A stretch of 64,000 bases of DNA from positions 1-64,000 of the forward strand of contig JAGHRT010000027.1 in the NCBI GenBank assembly GCA_018066245.1, written 5' to 3'. The translations under genes and the position numbers were made by a program. Of this stretch, positions 58,301 to 64,000 are shown piece by piece. Below the pieces are notes generated by a model. The model worked only from the letters and a program-made list of their open reading frames with translations, searched no databases and had not been told where the DNA came from. This DNA comes from Candidatus Equimonas faecalis (GTDB lineage: Bacteria > Bacteroidota > Bacteroidia > Bacteroidales > Bacteroidaceae). The stretch's first letter is position 1; each line of letters begins with the position of its first letter.

Positions 58301-58505
58301 CACACTCCGACTCTACGAAGCCTTCACCACGCTGACCCCGAAGACCATCGACGTGGTGGGCATCACCCCCGCCGCCCTCCGGCCCTCAGCCCCTGCCGCC
58401 GTGGCCCCTGCCTGCGACCTCCAGGGCCGCACCGTAGTCCCCGGCAAGGCCGCACTGCCCGCCGGCCTCTACATTCAGGGCGGGCGCAAGGTGCTGCGCA
58501 GATAA
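55371..58505 (+). CDS. GH84 beta-N-acetylhexosaminidase (hyaluronidase/NagJ-like)
   Basis: A 1044-residue secreted glycosidase. After a signal peptide (LILTAVLAAAVAAFGQ) comes an N-terminal GH20b-like domain. The GH84 catalytic barrel follows (about 150-460): RGIVEGYYGYPYS, MRLKMNTYLYGAKSDPYH, FIWAIHPG, and the catalytic pair D280-D281 in FGVFVDDVS, aligned with the substrate-assisted pair of BtGH84. Helical linker and a C-terminal F5/8-type carbohydrate-binding domain (GGHEVKYLTDGDYTTWF) precede the sorting tail (CDLQGRTVVPG...GGRKVLRR). It should remove terminal GlcNAc from host-type glycans. It stands alone after a short spacer with a GTCCGCCGATA repeat. Confidence 0.88.
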   Translation: MMKRILILTAVLAAAVAAFGQYKIYPVPQKQTAQAGTARLTAAVTVVSDEAIDAATKARALDVLAGHGLTGQVAAAPVAGQSTLYLRVDPSVAVANKFDAHRVVLAATPDGLAELTVTGQHTDAAFYGLASVEQMLEQAPADALPQVVIDDYADQRQRGIVEGYYGYPYSVAVKKDLMRYMMRLKMNTYLYGAKSDPYHSSNWKEAYPASITEEQERGGWLSQDMVRELAEESQQTKVNFIWAIHPGNNFVGSGTVVSDIMGKFKLMHKLGVRQFGVFVDDVSIPSTEADMKTNADRLTQLQQSIEKTFNAPGTAPADTVRPLHFVPQIYCRSFAGSQDQFENFFKALSATPDYITVYTTGWGVWSVPNVSDFNNTAQYLGREVAWWWNYPCNDNADSQIYPMDMYQNFADMPAVGSSSTLPASMQNRGCGIVSNPMQQGEVAKIPLFSVADYAWHCAGFKNKDSWAASFPFVMSNATYAEALKTLAPYLTLNDPSGAFTATLTLSSAQKKAEPLLAACQTLETLAESPVESDRLFYNDVRPWLMKFHRTLQAYLDLLQTKQMANTDGEGRLNEEKWLDYVEQMDVLDDMAQSPDYEVTTLEGMDYRNVGHHRAKPAEKYLGAAIATLKTSAIKGFVPAKATKPTFLTNTDYSGTATVSANTYAAAVSVHAYEPGQYAGLSLPEARLCTVSVQDTLLQGRELWCSADGKDWQTLAIGEQPTQPVRHFIVVNSSSAKSYFKLAKSVFTVTATPDPTIAGVKVPEGDDYGGHEVKYLTDGDYTTWFTKNQNQKTGDAFMLTLSAEVPLSRVRVAIGTTNGDYMNTGRIEISTDQKTWTRLSPVGKTKTSFTLSDMQPLSDESKVLDFDAKGQAARYIRLYNQSANTGKWLRLYEIEPFYAVTLPEAQTDKGEALPQATDGQADTYADIAAPAALIYRFQQAGEAESLTLLTQHGVQVITAGEGTFLPLAKDFTLAPSDGTLRLYEAFTTLTPKTIDVVGITPAALRPSAPAAVAPACDLQGRTVVPGKAALPAGLYIQGGRKVLRR

Positions 58506-58558
58506 CACGTCCGCACGGACCCCCTGCCAGCTGCACGGGCCCTTGACTGCGCCCATTT

Positions 58559-58621
58559 AGTCCGCCGGAAGTTTCACCCAGTCCGCCGGAAGTTTCACCC
58601 AGTCCGCCGATAGTTTCACCC
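58559..58621. repeat. Three tandem 21-bp units of the dispersed repeat
   Basis: AGTCCGCCGGAAGTTTCACC units begin at 58559, 58580 and 58601, each 21 bp. The third has GATA in place of GGAA. The array is in the 185-base spacer after the GH84 gene. A C-run/G-run hairpin lies near 58643-58660. No gene is seen. Confidence 0.85.
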
Positions 58622-58690
58622 CTCCCTGCCCCTGCACGAAAGCCCCCCTAAAAAGGGGCGCAGGGAAAGGGCCCTTCTCCCCATCCCACA

Positions 58691-60214
58691 GTGCTTACAC
58701 AGATTTCACGCCCCTTCTTCCTGCCCCGTCAGCAGCAGATACAGCGCTATGCCGACGAAGCCGAGCACATACAGCGCGAGGTGCTACGCCGCCTCGTCAG
58801 TCAGGCCGGGCAGACCGCCTTCGGACGGCAGCACGGCTTCAGCAGCATAAGCTCCTACGAGGATTTTCGCCAGCAGGTGCCCGTGGGCGACTACGAGACG
58901 CACAAAGACCTCATCCACCGTATGCGGCAGGGCGAGGCCGACCTCCTCTGGCCGGGACAGTGCCACTGGTTCGCCAAATCGTCCGGCACCACCAACGACC
59001 GCTCAAAGTTCATCCCCGTCACGCAGCAGGGCCTGCGCCGCCTCCACTACCGGGGCGGCACCGACGCCGTGGCCCTCTACCTCCAGGGCCGCCCCGACGC
59101 ACGCCACTTCGACGGACGCTCCCTCATCCTCGGCGGCTCCTTCGACCCCGAAGCCTGCCTGCCCGCGTCCAAGGCCGGCGACCTCAGCGCAGTGCTCATC
59201 CAGAACATCAACCCCCTGGTGAACCTCTTCCGGACCCCCTCCAAGGACATAGCCCTCCTCTCCGACTTCGAAGAGAAGCGCGAGCGCATCGCACAGGCCG
59301 CCCTGCACCAGGACGTGCGCACCCTCTCCGGCGTGCCCTCGTGGATGATGGCCGTCATCAAGCGCGTCATGGAGCTGGGAGGAAGCGACAACCTCGCCGA
59401 CATCTGGCCGCGCCTGGAAGTGTTCTGGCACGGCGGCGTGGCCTTCGGCCCCTACAGGGAGCAGTACAGGCAGCTCATACGCTCACCCCGTATGCAGTAC
59501 ATGGAGACCTACAACGCCTCCGAAGGCTTCTTCGGTCTCCAGTCCGACCCCGCCGACCCCGCCATGCTCCTCATGCTGGACTACGACTGCTTCTACGAGT
59601 TCCAGGAATGCACCCCGGGAGGAGGAGCAGGCACTGCCGAGCCCGTGCCCGTATGGGAAGTACAGCCCGGCCGCAACTACGCCCTGCTCATCACCACCTC
59701 CTGCGGCCTCTGGCGCTACCAGATAGGCGACACGCTGCGCTTCACGCAGGCCCGTCCCTACAAGTTCCTCATCAGCGGACGCACCAAGTGCTTTATCAAC
59801 GCCTTCGGCGAGGAGCTGATGGTCGATAACGCCGAGCAGGGCCTCCAGACCGCCTGCAAGGCCACCGGATTGCAGGTGAGCGAATACACGGCCGCCCCCG
59901 TATTCATGGATGCCGCCGGAAAGTGCCGCCACCAGTGGCTCGTGGAGTTCGCCGCAGCAGCAGGCGAAGCCCCAGGCCCCGCCGCCGTAGCCGACTTCGC
60001 CATGAAACTCGACGAGGCCCTGCGCCACATCAACTCCGACTACGACGCCAAGCGCTACCGCGACATCACCCTCCAGCCCCTTGAGGTCAGAGCCGTGCCC
60101 CCCGGCACCTTCGACGCATGGCTCAAGGCCCACGGCAAGCTGGGCGGCCAGCACAAAGTGCCCCGCCTGAGCAACGAGCGCCGCATCGTGGAAGAAATAC
60201 TCGCCATGCTATGA
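58691..60214 (+). CDS. GH3 auxin-responsive-promoter family adenylating enzyme
   Basis: A 507-residue acyl-adenylate-forming enzyme of the GH3 group (not the glycosidase family GH3). In plants such enzymes join amino acids to small acids; in Bacteroidetes the substrate is unknown. Visible features are FAKSSGTTNDRSKFIPVT (the P-loop-like ATP site), YNASEGFFGLQ, and YALLITTSCGLWRYQIGDTLRF with the adenylate-binding D, then ISGRTKCFINAFGEEL. It starts with GTG at 58691, since no ATG gives the conserved TQISRPFF start. Its stop overlaps the next gene's ATG (ATGA), so four genes from here are translationally coupled. Confidence 0.82.
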   Translation: MLTQISRPFFLPRQQQIQRYADEAEHIQREVLRRLVSQAGQTAFGRQHGFSSISSYEDFRQQVPVGDYETHKDLIHRMRQGEADLLWPGQCHWFAKSSGTTNDRSKFIPVTQQGLRRLHYRGGTDAVALYLQGRPDARHFDGRSLILGGSFDPEACLPASKAGDLSAVLIQNINPLVNLFRTPSKDIALLSDFEEKRERIAQAALHQDVRTLSGVPSWMMAVIKRVMELGGSDNLADIWPRLEVFWHGGVAFGPYREQYRQLIRSPRMQYMETYNASEGFFGLQSDPADPAMLLMLDYDCFYEFQECTPGGGAGTAEPVPVWEVQPGRNYALLITTSCGLWRYQIGDTLRFTQARPYKFLISGRTKCFINAFGEELMVDNAEQGLQTACKATGLQVSEYTAAPVFMDAAGKCRHQWLVEFAAAAGEAPGPAAVADFAMKLDEALRHINSDYDAKRYRDITLQPLEVRAVPPGTFDAWLKAHGKLGGQHKVPRLSNERRIVEEILAML

Positions 60215-62172
60215 AGAAACTACGCCGGCTCCCGGGCTACCACATAGCCTCATTATACATTATACATTTTACATTATACATCGCCCTCTCCTGCGCCAAC
60301 CCCGGCAGCGGGCCGGACGGCGGGCCTTACGACGAAACGCCGCCCCGCGTGGTCGGCATGACCGCCCCCGAAAGCGCGGGCAAGGCCGGAAAGGCGGGAA
60401 CCAAGGTGAGCATACGCTTCTCCGAACCGGTGAAAATCGACAACGCCCAGGAGAAAATCGTGGTCAGCCCGCCGCAGATGGAACCGCCCGAAGTGAACGT
60501 GTCGGGCCGCACCGTAACCGTCGAGCTGCTTGACACGCTGAAGCCAGCCACCACCTACACCATCGACTTCGCCGACGCCATCACCGACCAGACCGAGGGC
60601 AACCCCCTGGGGCAGTTCACCTATCTCTTCACCACCGGCGAAGTCATCGACACCATGGAAGTGTCCGGCCACGTGCTCTCTGCCGACGGCCTTGAGCCCA
60701 TGAAAGGCGTGCTCGTGGGCCTCTATCCCGCCGGCGCCCCCGACTCGCTGTTCCACACCCAGCCCATGCAGCGCGTGGGCCGCACCGACGCTTTCGGACA
60801 CTTCAGCATAAAAGGCGTGGCGCAGGGCCAGTACCGCGTGGTCTGCCTTGAGGACAAAGACCAGGACTTCCGCTTCAGCATGAAGGGCGAGAAGGTGGGG
60901 TGGCTCCGCGACCTCATCCAGACATCCTCCCGGCCCGACGTGCGCTACGACACCTGCTGGCGCGACACCGTGCGATGGGACAGCATACGCGTGGTGCCCT
61001 ACACCCGCTTCCTGCCCGACGACCTCGTCCTCCTCTGCTTCGCCGAAGAGGGCCAGCCCCGCCACTTCCTCAAGGCCAACCGCGAGCACCCCGACCGCCT
61101 CAACCTCTTCTTCACCGCACCTTCCGACACGGCGCCCCGCCTCAGTCCGCTCAACTTCCCCGCCGCCGTGCTGCACCTGGAGCACACTGAGGGCTACGAC
61201 ACCCTGACCTACTGGATTGCCGACACCGCCGTGGTCAATCAGGACACCCTGCGCATGACCATCTCCTACGACGAGAGCGACGACTCCACCGGCCTCCGCG
61301 CCCTGGCCACCGACACGCTGGAACTCCTGCCGCGCCTCCTCCGCTCACGCCGCCTCAAGATGGAGCAGGAGGAGCACGCCCGCTTCCTCAAGCAACTGGA
61401 GCGCCGCCACAAAAAGGGCGACTACTCACAGGAGGAGCCCCCGCTCACCTTCCTCAGCCTGGAAGGCCTTCCCAGCCGCTCGCTCACGCCCATGGCCCAG
61501 CCCCTCATCACCTTCTCCGAACCCCTCGACACCCTGCTCACCTCGGGCATACACCTCCTCCTGGGCCCCGACACCCTCCAGGCCGAAGCGCCCTACGAAC
61601 TCCTGCCCGCCCCGGGACGGCTGCGCAGCTACCTCCTGCGGGCCGAGTGGAGGCCGGGACAGCAGTACGAACTGCGCATCGACTCGGCCTCGGCCATAGG
61701 CCTGATGGGCCACCACAACAAACCGGAGGCCAGCCGCTTCCGCATCAGTGCCGACGACGAGTTCGGCACCGTGTTCATCACCGTGCCCGACGCCGACTCC
61801 TCCTGCGTGGTGGAGCTCCTCAACGACCGGGGGCAGACGCTGCGCCGGCAGGCCGTCAATCAGGACCTCCGCGCCGAGTTCTACTATGTGCCGCCCGGCA
61901 CCTACTACTACCGCTGCTTCTTCGACCGCAACGCCGACGGCCGCTGGACCTCAGGCTCCTACGACCAGGGCCGCCAGGCCGAAGAGGTGTTCTACTCGCC
62001 CGTGAAGCTGGAAGTCATAGCCAACTTCGACTTCGACCAGACGTGGCTCGTACACTCGCTCCCCCTCACCCGCCAGAAGCCCGACGCACTGCTAAAGACG
62101 AAGAACACCAAGGAACGGAAAGCGGGCGGACATGAGAAGAACATCCAGCGCATGAAGGAGAAAAAGCAATGA
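60211..62172 (+). CDS. Big_5 (Ig-like) domain lipoprotein
   Basis: A 653-residue lipoprotein. The signal peptide ends in IALSC (C28) with downstream ANPGSGPDGGPYDETPPR, the usual start of this group. Its h-region (about residues 14-24) is encoded by the ATTATACAT repeat at 60251-60281. An Ig-like Big_5 domain (about 40-145, ending YLFTTG) is followed by a carboxypeptidase-regulatory-like segment (SGHVLSADGLEPMKGVLVGLYP) and a long beta region ending with FYYVPPGTYYYRCFFDRNADGRW. It overlaps the GH3 gene by 4 bases and the next gene by 4. Role unknown; co-transcription with GH3 and DUF3108 suggests one envelope function. Confidence 0.75.
   Translation: MKKLRRLPGYHIASLYIIHFTLYIALSCANPGSGPDGGPYDETPPRVVGMTAPESAGKAGKAGTKVSIRFSEPVKIDNAQEKIVVSPPQMEPPEVNVSGRTVTVELLDTLKPATTYTIDFADAITDQTEGNPLGQFTYLFTTGEVIDTMEVSGHVLSADGLEPMKGVLVGLYPAGAPDSLFHTQPMQRVGRTDAFGHFSIKGVAQGQYRVVCLEDKDQDFRFSMKGEKVGWLRDLIQTSSRPDVRYDTCWRDTVRWDSIRVVPYTRFLPDDLVLLCFAEEGQPRHFLKANREHPDRLNLFFTAPSDTAPRLSPLNFPAAVLHLEHTEGYDTLTYWIADTAVVNQDTLRMTISYDESDDSTGLRALATDTLELLPRLLRSRRLKMEQEEHARFLKQLERRHKKGDYSQEEPPLTFLSLEGLPSRSLTPMAQPLITFSEPLDTLLTSGIHLLLGPDTLQAEAPYELLPAPGRLRSYLLRAEWRPGQQYELRIDSASAIGLMGHHNKPEASRFRISADDEFGTVFITVPDADSSCVVELLNDRGQTLRRQAVNQDLRAEFYYVPPGTYYYRCFFDRNADGRWTSGSYDQGRQAEEVFYSPVKLEVIANFDFDQTWLVHSLPLTRQKPDALLKTKNTKERKAGGHEKNIQRMKEKKQ
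60251..60281. repeat. ATTATACAT repeat within the lipoprotein signal peptide
   Basis: CATTATACATTATACATTTT followed by ACATTATACAT sits in frame and encodes SLYIIHFTLYI. The same sequence type occurs as non-coding filler at 18960-18980 and 33700-33730. Confidence 0.8.
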
Positions 62173-63164
62173 GCAGGGCCGGGCGAAACTGCCCTATAGA
62201 CTGCGAAAAACTATCAAGCCACTCAGAAAAACTATACTATACGACAGAAATGACAACTCTTCAACACACCCGACAGGCTGCCATACAGCCCTCTCCACGC
62301 AAAGCACAGCCGGCACGGGGCCGGCACGGGTCAGTCACGAGGCCGGCTCAGATACTCATCCTCATCCTGTGCGCCCTCGCCGCGTACTCACCCGCCCGGG
62401 CCCAGTGCTCCGCCCCCAACACAGCCTTCCAAAGCGGCGAGACGCTGCAGTACAACCTCTATTTCAACTGGAAGTTCATCTGGGTGAAGGTGGGCACCGC
62501 CACCATGAACATCACCACCACCCGCTACAAGGGAGAGCCCGCCTACCGAGCCTACCTCATCACCCGGGGCAACAAGCGGGCCGATGCCCTCTTCATGCTG
62601 CGCGACACCCTCACCGCCCACCTCACCGAGGAACTCACGCCCCTCCACTATCGCAAGCACGCCCACGAAGGCAAAAACTTCTACCGCGAGGACGTAACCT
62701 ACTCCTACCCGCGCGGCACCTGCCGCCTCACGCAGCGCTACTCGCGCAACTTCGCGCCCTGGGAAATACAGGTGTACGAAGATCCGGAGTGCGCCTTCGA
62801 CATGGTAAGCATGCTCCTCCGCGCACGCTCCTTCGACCCCTCCCACTGGAAGGCGGGCCACCGCGTGGAATTCACCCTGGCCGAAGGACGCAAGTGCCGG
62901 CAGGAGGCCATCGTGTTCAAGGGCCGCGACACATTCCAGCAGGAAGGCACCGGCATCCGCTACCGCTGCCTCGTGTTCGCATTCCTCGAAAAAAAGGACG
63001 GCGGCAAGGAAAAAGAAATCATGCGATTCTACATCACCGACGACAAGAACCACCTCCCCGTCCGCCTCGACATGAACCTCAACTTCGGCACGGCCAAAGC
63101 CTACCTCGCCATGGGAAAAGGCCTCCGTAATCCACAAACATCCATCATAAAGAAAAAGAAATGA
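62169..63164 (+). CDS. DUF3108-domain exported protein
   Basis: A protein of up to 331 residues. The DUF3108 features are GETLQYNLYFNWKFIWVKVGTATMNI at the start of the domain, the RGNKRADALFMLRDT segment, and RFYITDDKNHLPVRLDMNLNFGTAKAYL near the end. The signal peptide core is ILILILCALAAYSPARA, but about 55 hydrophilic residues precede it if the ATG at 62169 is used. An ATG at 62250 leaves about 30. The coupled ATGA at 62169 favours translation from there, but processing is uncertain. It overlaps both neighbours by 4 bases. DUF3108 proteins are periplasmic or outer-membrane-associated and have no settled function. Confidence 0.72.
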   Translation: MSRAGRNCPIDCEKLSSHSEKLYYTTEMTTLQHTRQAAIQPSPRKAQPARGRHGSVTRPAQILILILCALAAYSPARAQCSAPNTAFQSGETLQYNLYFNWKFIWVKVGTATMNITTTRYKGEPAYRAYLITRGNKRADALFMLRDTLTAHLTEELTPLHYRKHAHEGKNFYREDVTYSYPRGTCRLTQRYSRNFAPWEIQVYEDPECAFDMVSMLLRARSFDPSHWKAGHRVEFTLAEGRKCRQEAIVFKGRDTFQQEGTGIRYRCLVFAFLEKKDGGKEKEIMRFYITDDKNHLPVRLDMNLNFGTAKAYLAMGKGLRNPQTSIIKKKK

Positions 63165-64000
63165 CCCACCCAACACAAATGAACGCTACACCCCGCATCC
63201 TCATCACCGGCGCCTCCGGATTCATCGGCAGCCACCTCGTGGAAGAAGCCCTCAGCCAGGGCATGGAAGTGTGGGCCGCCGTGCGCCCCTCCAGCAGCCG
63301 CCGCTGGCTGGCCGACACCCGCATACACTTCATCGAACTCAACCTCGGACACGCCGAGGAACTCCACGAGCAGCTCCTGGCCCACGTCGAAAAGCACGGC
63401 CCCTGGAACTACGTCATCCACGCCGCCGGAGCCACGAAATGCAAGGACACCCAGGACTTCTTCCGCATCAACACCGAAGGCACCACCCTGCTGGCACGCA
63501 CGCTCCTCCAGACGGAAGCCCTCACCGGACGCTTCGTGTTCCTCAGCAGCCTCAGCATAATGGGAGCCCTCCACGAGGACGACTACGCCCCCTTCACCGA
63601 TGCCGACACGCCGCAGCCCAACACCGCCTACGGACGCTCCAAGCTGAAGGCCGAACAGCGGCTGGCCCAAATCCCAGGCCTCGACTACATCGTCCTGCGC
63701 CCCACCGGCGTCTATGGCCCCCGCGAGGTCGATTACAAGATTATGGCACAGACCATACGCCGCCACATCGACTTTGCCGCAGGCTACCGCCGGCAAGTCA
63801 TCACCTTCATCTACGTCAGCGACGTCGTACAGGCCGCCTTCCTCGCCCTCCGGAAAGGCCAGAGCGGGCAGGCCTACATCCTCTCCGACGGCCAGGACTA
63901 TTCCTCACGAGCCTTCTCCGACCTCATACAGCAGACACTCGGCACACGCGGCGTGCTCCACCTGAAAGCCCCCCTCTGGGTGTTGCGCCTCGTATGCCGG
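63161..64000 (+). CDS. NAD(P)-dependent epimerase/SDR-family reductase, partial
   Basis: The frame is open to the window end, so only the first 280 codons are visible. The extended SDR features are RILITGASGFIGSHLVEEAL with the nucleotide-binding GxxGFIG near the N terminus, VIHAAGATK, FLSSLSIMG for the catalytic Ser/Thr, YGRSKLKAE with the catalytic Y-x3-K, and LRPTGVYGPREVDY, most like dihydroflavonol-reductase-type enzymes. The ATG at 63161 overlaps the DUF3108 stop; an in-frame ATG at 63179 is possible. Its operon partners suggest envelope or lipid-linked chemistry. Substrate unknown. Confidence 0.82.
   Translation, partial: MTHPTQMNATPRILITGASGFIGSHLVEEALSQGMEVWAAVRPSSSRRWLADTRIHFIELNLGHAEELHEQLLAHVEKHGPWNYVIHAAGATKCKDTQDFFRINTEGTTLLARTLLQTEALTGRFVFLSSLSIMGALHEDDYAPFTDADTPQPNTAYGRSKLKAEQRLAQIPGLDYIVLRPTGVYGPREVDYKIMAQTIRRHIDFAAGYRRQVITFIYVSDVVQAAFLALRKGQSGQAYILSDGQDYSSRAFSDLIQQTLGTRGVLHLKAPLWVLRLVCR

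Noticed and set aside
58559-58621. CRISPR-like array
   Set aside because: Units are directly adjacent with no unique spacers and only 21 bp; no cas genes are in the window.

Overview
The window looks like chromosomal DNA of a GC-rich member of the order Bacteroidales, tentatively Prevotellaceae. The reasons are promoter -7 boxes of the Bacteroidetes form TAnnTTTG (three with a TTTG box exactly 20 bases upstream), Bacteroidetes-only families (PCMD, calycin-like, DUF4248, P5-like, HU-HIG, DUF5723, Big_5 lipoproteins), SusC/TonB-type outer-membrane genes, and a short C-terminal tail (roughly YDLQGRR...GRKxxxK/R) shared by several secreted proteins. Almost every gene is on the + strand. The exceptions are two small genes near 29 kb and one tRNA-Lys near 52.4 kb.

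Layout. 0-21.6 kb is core housekeeping: mnmG, uvrC, deoC, a polyprenyl synthase, polA, rpoN, a PAP2-like membrane protein, purE-ispG-cysS (overlapping genes), a secreted Omp28-like protein, xerD-aroQ-methyltransferase-rbfA, a LolC/E-like permease and ribD. Two parS-like ParB sites lie in mnmG and polA. The spacer after ribD (21.57-21.9 kb) carries a DnaA-box cluster and an AT-rich patch, so it is a candidate oriC. 22-28.8 kb is a surface block: two PCMD proteins, a small beta-barrel and two calycin-like paralogues. 28.9-30.5 kb is a DUF4248 / P5-like / HU-like group. 30.6-35.8 kb is gltX, waaA and groES-groEL; a near-consensus sigma-54 promoter precedes groES.

36-45.1 kb is the most distinctive region: two paralogous MACPF (perforin-fold) lipoproteins flank a secreted repeat-type protein and a C10 (streptopain-like) cysteine protease. 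Each unit is bordered by copies of one repeat family, including a ~175-bp near-identical duplication. This resembles a surface toxin/protease island of the Bacteroidales antimicrobial MACPF type, although no activity can be read from sequence. 45.4-49 kb holds a nitroreductase behind a 106-bp tandem repeat, a lower-GC HExxH membrane protein, a GNAT acetyltransferase, a DUF2007 remnant and an alpha/beta hydrolase. 49-58.5 kb holds a TonB-dependent receptor, a second Omp28-like protein, tRNA-Lys, a lipoprotein plus DUF5723 protein pair and a GH84 hexosaminidase. 58.7-64 kb is a tightly overlapping operon: a GH3-type adenylating enzyme, a Big_5 lipoprotein, a DUF3108 protein and an SDR-type epimerase cut by the window end.

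A second theme is short repeats moving between non-coding and coding DNA. A 21-bp unit built around GTCCGCCGA occurs alone or in tandem in many spacers and has expanded in frame inside polA, whose proofreading site is degenerate. An ATTATACAT-type spacer repeat encodes the hydrophobic core of a lipoprotein signal peptide.
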